NCBI RefSeq assembly: GCF_947489565.1
Contig: NZ_CANLEA010000001.1
Span: 1 to 64,000, forward strand
Reading direction: 5' to 3'
Origin: an uncultured Kordia sp.
Lineage (GTDB): Bacteria; Bacteroidota; Bacteroidia; Flavobacteriales; Flavobacteriaceae
DNA: 64,000 nucleotides
Part shown: piece after piece, positions 44,997 to 52,276 of the stretch
How positions within the stretch are numbered: position 1 is the stretch's first letter
How the letters are laid out: each line of letters begins with the position of its first letter
The notes under the pieces: generated by a model
Told to the model about the DNA's origin: nothing
Database searches by the model: none
Seen by the model: the letters and a program-made list of their open reading frames with translations, nothing else
Translations under genes and position numbers: made by a program

Positions 44997-45608
44997 TTAT
45001 GATGATTGATTTGTTGTTGTTATAAATTTTTGTAATGTTTCTAATCCTTGTGGTGTACAAATTCCACGCAAGTGATATTCTAAAAATTGATCCATCAAGT
45101 TGTGCATTGGGAACATTTTGGTAGGAAACAATTCGTTATCCTTGATGCCAATAACTCCCGTAAAATAAATTCGCGATACAAACTCTACATCTATATTGCT
45201 TCGGTACATTCCGGAGTTTACACCGCGATTTAAATTGTCTTTTACACAATCTTGCATGACGTCAAATTGCTTTTTTTTCAGTGTTGCATAGATTTTTGGA
45301 TAATATTTTTGTAATTGATATTGTGGTGATGCTTTTTCGTTTTTTAAATGTTCCATGACAAAGCGTTTGATCTCGTACAACTCTTCAATAGAGTTCTTTT
45401 CGGATGCACAAATCAAATCGATGCCTTCACTAATTACACAAAATAAAGAGCCAGTTACTTCGCTAACCAATGCTGTTTTATTACTAAAATGTGTGTAAAT
45501 CGTCTTTTTGGATATGCCCATTTCGCTGGCAATATCGTCCATGGTAACACTCTTAAACCCTAGATTTAAGAATAATTCTGTTGCTGTTATTGTAATTTTT
45601 TCTTTCAT
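44997..45608 (-). CDS. TetR/AcrR family repressor of the efflux operon
   Basis: The 203-residue regulator has an N-terminal helix-turn-helix (ATELFLNLGFKSVTMDDIASEMGISKKTIYTHFSNKTALV, about residues 8-47). The C-terminal part is the ligand-binding helical domain. I place the start at ATG 45608 (MKEKITITA); the longer frame from 45647 would begin inside the promoter. It is the first gene of the operon with tolC, the four-helix gene, the adaptor and the pump, so it probably represses itself and the pump through the inverted repeat just upstream, releasing it when a pumped compound binds. Confidence 0.92.
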   Translation of the reverse strand: MKEKITITATELFLNLGFKSVTMDDIASEMGISKKTIYTHFSNKTALVSEVTGSLFCVISEGIDLICASEKNSIEELYEIKRFVMEHLKNEKASPQYQLQKYYPKIYATLKKKQFDVMQDCVKDNLNRGVNSGMYRSNIDVEFVSRIYFTGVIGIKDNELFPTKMFPMHNLMDQFLEYHLRGICTPQGLETLQKFITTTNQSS

Positions 45609-45618
45609 AAGTAGAGTG

Positions 45619-45647
45619 CAAATGTAAGATGGAAACTTTAAAAACAA
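45619..45647 (-). promoter_or_regulatory. Promoter of the tetR-efflux operon (TTG-N18-TACATTTG)
   Basis: On the minus strand TTG (45647-45645) is followed after 18 bp by TACATTTG (45626-45619). The start site would fall near 45615, a few bases before ATG 45608, giving a nearly leaderless tetR message. Confidence 0.7.
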
Positions 45648-45658
45648 AAAAAGTTTCC
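45631..45658. promoter_or_regulatory. Probable TetR operator (GGAAACTTT-N10-AAAGTTTCC)
   Basis: A perfect 9-bp inverted repeat with a 10-bp A-rich spacer straddles the -33 TTG of the tetR promoter. A dimeric repressor bound here would block polymerase. Its size (28 bp) is typical for TetR-family operators. Confidence 0.7.
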
Positions 45659-45693
45659 TAAGTTTTTACAATTATTTAACAAATGATTTTAAT

Positions 45694-45722
45694 TTGCAAG
45701 AACAGGAAATATGGTATTTTTG
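45694..45722 (+). promoter_or_regulatory. Promoter of the polyprenyl synthetase gene (TTG-N18-TATTTTTG)
   Basis: TTG at 45694-45696 and TATTTTTG at 45715-45722 are 18 bp apart. The start site near 45726 lies after the longest possible frame start (45683), which supports ATG 45740 as the real start. Confidence 0.7.
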
Positions 45723-45739
45723 TTAAAATTTTTACATTC

Positions 45740-46714
45740 ATGGTAGCTATTGCTCAATACAGAGAAACATTCCTAAAGTATTTAGATGAAAAAGTGGTTC
45801 TTACAGAACCTAAAAACTTATATGAACCTATTGTGTACATTCTGCAACTTGGCGGAAAACGCTTGCGTCCTGTATTGACTTTAATGACGGCTGAAATTTT
45901 TGGGACACCTCATGAAAAAGCACTAGATGCTGCCTTAGCAGTTGAGGTTTTTCATAATTTTTCTTTGGTACATGATGATATTATGGATGAAGCACCTTTG
46001 CGTAGAGGAAAAGAAACGGTACATGAAAAATGGGATCTGAATACGGGAATTCTTTCGGGAGATGCGATGTTGATTTTAGCTTATCAACTATTTGAAAATT
46101 ATGATGGAAAAACATTCAAAGCTTTAGCAGAATTGTTTAGTAAAACGGCAATTGAAGTTTGTGAAGGTCAACAATACGATGTTGATTTTGAGACTAGAAA
46201 CGATGTTACGATTCCTGAATATTTGAAAATGATCGAATATAAAACAGCCGTTTTAGTAGGAGCTGCTATGAAAATGGGAGCAATTATCGCTGAAACGAGC
46301 GAAAAAGATGCAGAAGGCATTTATGATTTTGGACGTTATTTAGGATTGGCATTTCAATTACAAGATGATTACTTAGATGCGTATGGCGATCCAAAAACGT
46401 TTGGAAAACAAGTTGGTGGCGATATTATAGAGAATAAAAAGACATATTTATATCTGAAAGCGCTAGAAAATAGCTCAGAAGCAAACAAACAGAAATTAAT
46501 GCAATTGTTTTCTGAAAAACCGACAGAGACTTCTGAAAAAGTGGAAACCGTAAAAGCGATTTTCAACGAAGCAAATGTGCCAGAAATTATGAAAACTGCC
46601 ATTTCTGACTATACACAAAAGGCTTTTCAAGTATTAGATACTTTAAATATTGGTGATGAAGAAAAGCAAATACTAAAAGTATTCGGAGAGCAATTGATGA
46701 AACGAACTGTTTAG
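45740..46714 (+). CDS. Polyprenyl diphosphate synthase (trans-isoprenyl transferase)
   Basis: The 324-residue enzyme has both aspartate-rich motifs: VHDDIMDEAPLRRG (first, DDxxD) and LQDDYLDAYGD (second). GGKRLRPVLTLMTAE near residue 47 is the IPP-binding region. It elongates allylic diphosphates with IPP, probably making the octaprenyl-type chain for menaquinone or a shorter product such as GGPP; product length cannot be read with confidence. Start chosen at ATG 45740 because the promoter lies between this and the frame's earlier ATG at 45683. It takes the end products of the MEP pathway, whose first enzyme, dxs, is also in this window. Confidence 0.93.
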   Translation: MVAIAQYRETFLKYLDEKVVLTEPKNLYEPIVYILQLGGKRLRPVLTLMTAEIFGTPHEKALDAALAVEVFHNFSLVHDDIMDEAPLRRGKETVHEKWDLNTGILSGDAMLILAYQLFENYDGKTFKALAELFSKTAIEVCEGQQYDVDFETRNDVTIPEYLKMIEYKTAVLVGAAMKMGAIIAETSEKDAEGIYDFGRYLGLAFQLQDDYLDAYGDPKTFGKQVGGDIIENKKTYLYLKALENSSEANKQKLMQLFSEKPTETSEKVETVKAIFNEANVPEIMKTAISDYTQKAFQVLDTLNIGDEEKQILKVFGEQLMKRTV

Positions 46715-46764
46715 TTAGTAGTTAGATTTTAGTTGTGAGTATTGAGATTTTCTCACTCTTATGT

Positions 46765-46789
46765 GATGCTGAATCGAGTTCAGCATGAC
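46765..46789. repeat. Dispersed palindromic repeat, family A, copy 2
   Basis: GATGCTGAA (46765-46773) pairs with TTCAGCATGAC around TCGAG, forming a strong hairpin. It lies in the convergent gap between the polyprenyl synthase gene and the TonB receptor gene. Reverse complement of the copy at 128-152 with two differences. Confidence 0.7.
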
Positions 46790-46825
46790 GTGTCGTCCAC
46801 AAACAAATCAACAAAAGAACAAAAA

Positions 46826-46856
46826 GTCTAACATCTAGCAGCAAAGCGATCTAAAA
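46826..46856. repeat. Dispersed TCTARYAGCRAAGCGRTCTA repeat, family B, copy 3
   Basis: The unit TCTAGCAGCAAAGCGATCTA follows GTCTAACA and abuts the stop codon of the TonB receptor gene. It matches the two units at 6463-6507 that likewise abut the end of a minus-strand gene. An A-rich AACAAATCAACAAAAG tract precedes it. Confidence 0.65.
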
Positions 46857-49130
46857 TCAAAGGTCAGTTCCAAACTTTAATCCTATAAAAATAGTTCGTG
46901 GTTGTGAAGGTCCGTAAATATAATTCGGATCTCTGTCAATCGTTTGATCAAAATCATCTTGGTATGCATTGAAAACATTCTTTACTCCGCCATTAATCTC
47001 CAATAAGTAGTTATCAGAAATCGTAAAAGTTCTGCTAGCATTCAATCCAATTTCAAGCAAATTCGGAGTTTCTTCCAATACAGTTTCCGGAATAAAACCA
47101 GCAACATGCGGTACAAACATTTTTCCGGTATACACACCATTTAAATTAAAAGCCCATTGTTCATTTGGCGTATAATTCAACAACATATTTCCATACACAT
47201 TTGGTGTACGCGTAATTTTATTGGTAACAATTCCTTCTTCAGGTTCATACGATTGTTCAAAATAACTATTCTGAAAAGTTCCGCCCAATTGGAATAAAAA
47301 CTTCGGATTCGGACTGTATTTTGCTTCTAAATTAAAACCATTCACAATAGCATTATCGCCGTTAATTTTCTCTTTAATCTCCAGACCACCAACATCACCA
47401 CGCGCTTCATATACAAAAGGATCGTTGATTGTAGTGTAAAAACCTTCAAACGTCAATACCAATTGGTGATTTTCATGCTGATGCGAATATTCTAAAGAAC
47501 CAATAAAACTATGCGACAATTCTTCTTTTAAATTTTCCGCCAAACGCACACGACGCACTTCACCAGTAATGATTTCAGAATGTACATCTTCCGAATAAAA
47601 CTGCGGCGCTCTAAATCCTTGCGAATAGCCAGTTCTAAAACTAACGGTTTCAGTAATATTATATAAAATACTCACACGTGGATTCACAATAAAAAGTGAT
47701 TCGTCATTCAAGTTTGACGTAAATAATTCACCACGCGCACCAGTTAAAACCTTTAAATTGTCCAAAATTTTCCAGTCGAGTTGTGTGTAAATTCCAAGTG
47801 TATTGGTGTTTTGTGTGATTGGAATTATGAGCGGATTTTCTCTACGTTCTTTAATGCGATTAAAACGATGTTCTACACCAGAAGTCAAATCCATACTTCC
47901 GTTGAAGAAATTTTCAAACTTAGCTGTATGTTGAATTCCAGCAACTGTTACAAAATCTTTCGTCAAACCAAAACCATTTGGATCTTGATTCGTTCCGTAA
48001 TAATTGTCAGATCGTGTATTTTGAATGTTTCCGTAAGCTGAAAACTTTTGCAAATAATCTTCTGAAAAATAGTCGAATGTAATGCCAGCGCCAAGTACGT
48101 TACTTGTAATTTCCTCTGCGATATTGGCAAAAATGGGTGATTTATCAATGAAATCGCCGCCACGTCTATATTCATGTGATGTATTAAATTCGAGTGTCAA
48201 CTTACGTTGGAAATCAAATTTGTAAAAGGATTTCAAGCCAAAATTCAAATTACGCAATTTGGTCATTTCGGTAAAGCCATCACCGTTGTTGTCGTAGCCT
48301 TCACGATCTCGATGCATTCCAAAAAACGTAATTCCTTTATTCAAATCATCTGATACGAAAGTGGAATTAAACGTTGTAACTGCATCGGTACTTTCTCCAT
48401 CAATCAATCCAATTTTAGAAGCCACTTGAAACTGATTTTCAATAGGATCTTTCGTTATGATATTAATGGTTCCTGCAATAGCATTTGAACCAAAAATGGC
48501 CGATCCGCCACCGCGTGTTACTTCAATTTGTTCAATCATATTGGTTGGAATCTGCTCCAAACCATAAATTCCGTTCAAAGAGCCAAAAACTGGTCGACTA
48601 TTCACTAAAATCTGTGAATACGCACCATCCAAACCATTGATTCGAATCTGAGAAAAACCGCAATTCTGACAATTTACCTCCGTACGCAATCCAGGTTGAA
48701 AATTCAAGCCTTCAAATAAAGTTGCGGCCTGTACATTTTTTAAAGATTCTGCATTCGTTACCGTTACTAAAACTGGTGCTTCGCGTCGATTTAATGCCGT
48801 TCTTGTAGCAGAAACAACTACTTGATCTAAGCCTAAAATGTCTTCTTCTAAGCTAAAATTCAAAGTCATGATAGTATTTCCAACGGTAATTTCTTTTTCA
48901 ACCGTTTTAAAACCGATAGATTGTGCAACAATTGTATGACTTCCTGGTGTAATTTTAAACGAATACATTCCTTTTTCGTCTGTCATTGTACCTTTATTCT
49001 GATTCTTTACATATACATTTACAAAAGGCACAGGACGATCATTATGTGATATAATTCCTTTTATTTCAGTGTCTTGAGAAAAACCCGTGAAATAAGTTAA
49101 GAGTAGAATAAAACAAACTTTTAAGTTCAT
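46857..49130 (-). CDS. TonB-dependent receptor, probably metal-related
   Basis: The 757-residue receptor has a signal peptide (about 1-18), a carboxypeptidase-regulatory-like domain (about 22-105, IKGIISHNDRPVPFVNVYVKN), a plug with NCQNCGFSQIRINGL and QIEVTRGGGSAIFGSNAIAG, and a barrel ending in aromatic TIFIGLKFGTDL. I choose ATG 49130; the frame's TTG at 49139 is less plausible. Its promoter shares a palindromic operator with the divergent DtxR-family regulator gene, so it is likely a metal- or metallophore-uptake receptor derepressed under metal limitation. No anti-sigma partner. The specific ligand is unknown. Confidence 0.9.
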   Translation of the reverse strand: MNLKVCFILLLTYFTGFSQDTEIKGIISHNDRPVPFVNVYVKNQNKGTMTDEKGMYSFKITPGSHTIVAQSIGFKTVEKEITVGNTIMTLNFSLEEDILGLDQVVVSATRTALNRREAPVLVTVTNAESLKNVQAATLFEGLNFQPGLRTEVNCQNCGFSQIRINGLDGAYSQILVNSRPVFGSLNGIYGLEQIPTNMIEQIEVTRGGGSAIFGSNAIAGTINIITKDPIENQFQVASKIGLIDGESTDAVTTFNSTFVSDDLNKGITFFGMHRDREGYDNNGDGFTEMTKLRNLNFGLKSFYKFDFQRKLTLEFNTSHEYRRGGDFIDKSPIFANIAEEITSNVLGAGITFDYFSEDYLQKFSAYGNIQNTRSDNYYGTNQDPNGFGLTKDFVTVAGIQHTAKFENFFNGSMDLTSGVEHRFNRIKERRENPLIIPITQNTNTLGIYTQLDWKILDNLKVLTGARGELFTSNLNDESLFIVNPRVSILYNITETVSFRTGYSQGFRAPQFYSEDVHSEIITGEVRRVRLAENLKEELSHSFIGSLEYSHQHENHQLVLTFEGFYTTINDPFVYEARGDVGGLEIKEKINGDNAIVNGFNLEAKYSPNPKFLFQLGGTFQNSYFEQSYEPEEGIVTNKITRTPNVYGNMLLNYTPNEQWAFNLNGVYTGKMFVPHVAGFIPETVLEETPNLLEIGLNASRTFTISDNYLLEINGGVKNVFNAYQDDFDQTIDRDPNYIYGPSQPRTIFIGLKFGTDL

Positions 49131-49147
49131 TACAAACAATTTTTTTG

Positions 49148-49155
49148 CAAATATA
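49148..49155 (-). promoter_or_regulatory. -7 box (TATATTTG) of the TonB receptor gene
   Basis: Minus-strand TATATTTG lies 17 bp before ATG 49130, predicting a leader of about 14 bases. The palindrome at 49163-49182 occupies the region just upstream of it. Confidence 0.6.
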
Positions 49156-49162
49156 GGTTTAA

Positions 49163-49182
49163 TTTTTAGTCTAGTCTAAAAA
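49163..49182. promoter_or_regulatory. Probable DtxR-family operator (TTTTTAG-CTAG-CTAAAAA palindrome)
   Basis: The 20-bp sequence reads TTTTTAGTCTAGTCTAAAAA and is a palindrome except at two T positions (49170 and 49175). Layout TTTAGnCTAGnCTAAA resembles known DtxR/IdeR/MntR boxes with TTAG/CTAA ends. It lies between two divergent -7 boxes, 7 bp from one and 26 bp from the other, next to the gene for the cognate regulator. Confidence 0.65.
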
Positions 49183-49208
49183 AATAACAAGCATAAAAGT
49201 AAAAATTG

Positions 49209-49216
49209 TATATTTG
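49209..49216 (+). promoter_or_regulatory. -7 box (TATATTTG) of the DtxR-family regulator gene
   Basis: TATATTTG lies 19 bp before ATG 49236, giving a leader of about 16 bases. No TTG was seen at the expected -33 position. Confidence 0.55.
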
Positions 49217-49235
49217 TACTGTTAATTAAAGAATT

Positions 49236-49889
49236 ATGATGACACTTTCGGAAGAAAACTACCTAAAAGCAATCTATCATCTGAGTGATACTTTTGATGG
49301 AGGAATTAGCACAAATGCTATTGCAGAAAAGATGAAAACCAAAGCTTCTTCCGTAACAGATATGATTAAAAAACTATCTGAAAAAGAATTGGTGAATTAC
49401 AGACGCTATAAAGGTGTAGAGTTGACAGTTGAAGGGAAATTGGTAGCTGCTAATATCATAAGAAAACACAGGCTTTGGGAAGTGTTTTTGGTAGAAAAAC
49501 TCAATTTTACTTGGGATGAAGTGCATGATGTTGCCGAACAATTGGAGCATATAAAATCTGAAAAATTGATCAATCAGCTAGATGAATTTTTAGGATTTCC
49601 AAAGCGCGATCCGCATGGCGATCCAATTCCTGACAAAGACGGAAACGTATCAAATCATACGGATGTATTATTAATGACGCTGAATAAAAATGACAAAGGA
49701 ATTATTGTTGGTGTAAAAGATTCATCATCATCATTCCTAAAATATTTAGACAAACAAGGAATTGCCTTAGGCAAGAAGATTAAAGTCATTGACAAAGAAC
49801 CGTTTGACAATTCTATGAAGATTCGCATCAAAAAAGAAGAATTCACAATTTCACAACAAATCGCAAATAATATTTATATCAAAAAGTAG
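49236..49889 (+). CDS. DtxR/MntR-family metal-dependent transcriptional repressor
   Basis: The 217-residue regulator has the three DtxR domains: N-terminal winged helix (SEENYLKAIYHLSD ... MKTKASSVTDMIKKLSEKELV, about 1-70), dimerisation/metal domain (IIRKHRLWEVFLVEKLNFTWDEVHDVAEQLEHIKSEKLINQLDEFLGFP, about 73-125, with the H, E and Glu/His metal ligands), and a C-terminal SH3/FeoA-like domain (about 145-217). It should sense Mn or Fe and repress the divergent receptor and the metal ABC genes downstream. An ATG immediately follows the first, either could be used. Confidence 0.94.
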   Translation: MMTLSEENYLKAIYHLSDTFDGGISTNAIAEKMKTKASSVTDMIKKLSEKELVNYRRYKGVELTVEGKLVAANIIRKHRLWEVFLVEKLNFTWDEVHDVAEQLEHIKSEKLINQLDEFLGFPKRDPHGDPIPDKDGNVSNHTDVLLMTLNKNDKGIIVGVKDSSSSFLKYLDKQGIALGKKIKVIDKEPFDNSMKIRIKKEEFTISQQIANNIYIKK

Positions 49890-49934
49890 GCTTTTAAAGC
49901 TTTAATTATAAATGTTATATGTTGAATTTTGAAT

Positions 49935-49960
49935 TGTCATATCGAGCGCAGTCGAGATAT
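49935..49960. repeat. Dispersed repeat (ATCGAGCGCAGTCGAGAT), family C, copy 2
   Basis: The element sits between the DtxR-family gene and the metal-binding lipoprotein gene and is nearly identical to the reverse complement of 27698-27722. Confidence 0.6.
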
Positions 49961-50023
49961 ATTTTGAAAATATAAGTTTCATCACACAAACAACAAATAA
50001 CCAAATCAATAGGTTCATAAAAA

Positions 50024-50938
50024 ATGAAAAAATACACATACATACTTCTAGTCGCAATTGGCATAACAAGTTGTAAAACAGAAGTAAAACAACGAGATGG
50101 AAAACTGCAAATTGTAACGACAACGACCATGATTACTGATATGGTTGAACATATTGGTGGTGACGCTGTGGTTGTAAACGGTTTAATGGGAAGTGGCGTT
50201 GATCCGCATTTGTACAAAGCAAGTGAAAGCGTGGTAAGTAAGTTATTCAATGCAGATGTAATTATTTATAACGGATTGCATTTAGAAGGAAAATTAGAAG
50301 ATGTTTTTGAAAAATTGCGCAAGCAACAAAAGAAAACCATTGCAATTTCTGATGCTATTGATAAAAAAGGATTGATCAGTTCTGAATATTTTGCTTCGAA
50401 TTACGATCCGCATATATGGTTTCATATAGATTATTGGAAGCAAGCAACACAATTTGTAATTGATGAACTCAAAAAATTAGATCCAGACAATGCTGCTACT
50501 TTTGAAAAAAATGGACAAGCATATATTGCAAATCTAACGAATTTGGCTACTGAGATTTCTCAAAAAATAGAAACACTGCCTGTAGAAAAACGAATTTTAG
50601 TAACCGCACATGATGCATTTAATTATTTTGGAAAACTACATAATTTTGAAGTGGTTGGTTTGCAAGGATTATCAACAGCTACAGAAGCTGGCGTACAAGA
50701 CGTACAAAGACTGGCAAGTTTTATCATAGAAAAGAAAGTAAAAGCCATTTTTGTAGAAAGTTCTGTGCCAAGACGTACGGTAGAAGCATTGCAAGCGTCA
50801 GTACAAGCAAGCGGACATGAAGTAGCTATTGGCGGAACATTATATTCGGATGCATTAGGTGACGCTGGAACTGAAGAAGGAACGTATATTGGAATGTATA
50901 TTTATAATGTAAAAACGATTGTGGAAGCGTTGAAATAG
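50024..50938 (+). CDS. Metal ABC transporter substrate-binding lipoprotein (TroA/ZnuA/MntC-like)
   Basis: The 304-residue cluster 9 binding protein has a lipoprotein signal with C17 (VAIGITSCKT). Metal-site motifs: GVDPHLYKAS (first His), YDPHIWFHIDYW (second His), VESSVPRRT (Glu region) and the terminal LYSDALGDAGTEEGTYIGM (Asp). There is no His-rich loop of the zinc-specific ZnuA type, so Mn or Fe is as likely as Zn. It lies 134 bp after the DtxR-family gene, so it is probably regulated by it. The 3' end of the gene has been duplicated downstream (50921-51332). Confidence 0.93.
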   Translation: MKKYTYILLVAIGITSCKTEVKQRDGKLQIVTTTTMITDMVEHIGGDAVVVNGLMGSGVDPHLYKASESVVSKLFNADVIIYNGLHLEGKLEDVFEKLRKQQKKTIAISDAIDKKGLISSEYFASNYDPHIWFHIDYWKQATQFVIDELKKLDPDNAATFEKNGQAYIANLTNLATEISQKIETLPVEKRILVTAHDAFNYFGKLHNFEVVGLQGLSTATEAGVQDVQRLASFIIEKKVKAIFVESSVPRRTVEALQASVQASGHEVAIGGTLYSDALGDAGTEEGTYIGMYIYNVKTIVEALK

Positions 50939-51332
50939 TTTAGTTGTTTATGAGTTTAGAAGTTTAAGCTTTTTATAGAATAACGCTAGGTCAAATAACA
51001 AATTGACAAATCAACAAAACTGATAGTGGAAGCGTTAAAATAGTTTAGTTGTTTACGAGTTTAGAAGTTTAAGCTTTTTATAGAATAACGCTAGGTCAAA
51101 TAACAGATTGACAAATCAACAAAACTGATAGTGGAAGCGTTGAAATAGTTTAGTTGTTTATGAGTTTAGAAGTTTAAGTTTATGAAACAATGTTAGGTTA
51201 AATAACAGATTGACAAATCAACAAAACTGATAGTGGAAGCGTTGAAATAGTTTAGTTGTTTACGAGTTTAGAAGTTTAAGTTTATGAAACAATGTTAGGT
51301 TAAATAACAGATTGACAAATCAACGAATCAAC
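50921..51332. repeat. Tandem array derived from the 3' end of the binding-protein gene
   Basis: Four units start at 50921, 51026, 51131 and 51233 (periods 105, 105 and 102 bp). Each begins GTGGAAGCGTTGAAATAG, the last codons and stop of the binding-protein gene, then TTTAGTTGTTTATGAGTTTA and a tail ending GACAAATCAACAAAAC. Units 1-2 share AGCTTTTTATAGAATAACGC and units 3-4 share AGTTTATGAAACAATG, so the array expanded in two steps. It sits in the middle of the metal ABC operon. Confidence 0.92.
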
Positions 51333-51432
51333 AAAAAACAAGTAAAGAGTAAGCAAACCAAATTAACAAAAAAACAAATCAACAAAAACTAAAAACAAAT
51401 AGCCAACGGCTAGAAGCCAAAAACAACCAAGT
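51333..51432. other. A-rich low-complexity leader of the ABC ATPase gene
   Basis: AACAAATCAACAAAA-like tracts and ATAGCCAACGGCTAGAAGCC (51400-51419, self-complementary AGCCxxxGGCT) fill the gap. Similar A-rich tracts occur at 46797-46825. No promoter box was found, so the ATPase gene may rely on read-through across the array. Confidence 0.4.
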
Positions 51433-52170
51433 ATGGAAAAAAAATACGCCATTTCGGTAGATGATCTTACTGTTGCCTACAACTACAAACCTGTACTTTG
51501 GGACATTGATTTGGCGATTCCTGAAGGTGTATTGATGTGTATTGTTGGACCTAATGGTGCAGGAAAATCTACCTTGATCAAAGCAATTTTGGGAATTTTG
51601 AAACCCATTGCTGGAACCATTTCAATTTTTGGAAAACCGTATGCAAAACAACGTTCATTAGTAGCCTATGTGCCACAAAAAGGAAGTGTAGATTGGGATT
51701 TTCCAACTACGGCTTTAGATGTCGTGATGATGGGAACGTATGGAAGTCTCGGTTGGATCAAACGTCCAGGGAAAAAACAAAAGAAAGCAGCGTTGGAAGC
51801 CTTAGAAAAAGTAGGGATGTTGCCGTTTAAAAATAGACAAATAAGTCAACTTTCAGGTGGACAACAACAGCGAATTTTCTTGGCAAGAGCCTTGGTGCAA
51901 AATGCTTCTATTTATTTTATGGATGAACCGTTTCAAGGCGTTGATGCAACAACCGAAAAAGCAATTATCAACATCTTAAAAGAACTCCGAAAAGCAGGAA
52001 AAACTGTGATTGTAGTGCATCACGATTTGCAAACAGTTCCCGAATATTTTGATTGGGTAACGTTCCTCAATGTGAAAAAAATTGCTACTGGTCCGGTAAA
52101 AGATATTTTCAATGATGATAATTTGACCAAAACCTACGGAATCAACTATAAAGTAAGTGTTCAAGAGTAA
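51433..52170 (+). CDS. Metal ABC transporter ATP-binding protein (TroB/ZnuC/MntB-like)
   Basis: The 245-residue ATPase has Walker [10 protein letters not shown] (about residues 39-47), Q-loop in [13 protein letters not shown], signature QLSGGQQQR, Walker B IYFMDEPF and the switch His in VVHHD. The WDFP stretch after the Q-loop is typical of the manganese/zinc/iron cluster. It energises the two permeases that follow. It is separated from the binding-protein gene by the tandem array and leader (about 490 bp), unusually far for one operon. Confidence 0.95.
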   Translation: MEKKYAISVDDLTVAYNYKPVLWDIDLAIPEGVLMCIVGPNGAGKSTLIKAILGILKPIAGTISIFGKPYAKQRSLVAYVPQKGSVDWDFPTTALDVVMMGTYGSLGWIKRPGKKQKKAALEALEKVGMLPFKNRQISQLSGGQQQRIFLARALVQNASIYFMDEPFQGVDATTEKAIINILKELRKAGKTVIVVHHDLQTVPEYFDWVTFLNVKKIATGPVKDIFNDDNLTKTYGINYKVSVQE

Positions 52171-52276
52171 TATAAATGCATGAAAACTAAAACTTCAAAA
52201 AACAACTAAAAACCAAAAAACCATAGATTTTCAAGGATACATAGAGCTCATTTTTTCCAACTATACCGCACGAATT

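Noticed and set aside
50921-51332. CRISPR-like array
   Set aside because: Units are adjacent 102-105-bp tandem copies of a gene end with no unique spacers and no cas genes.
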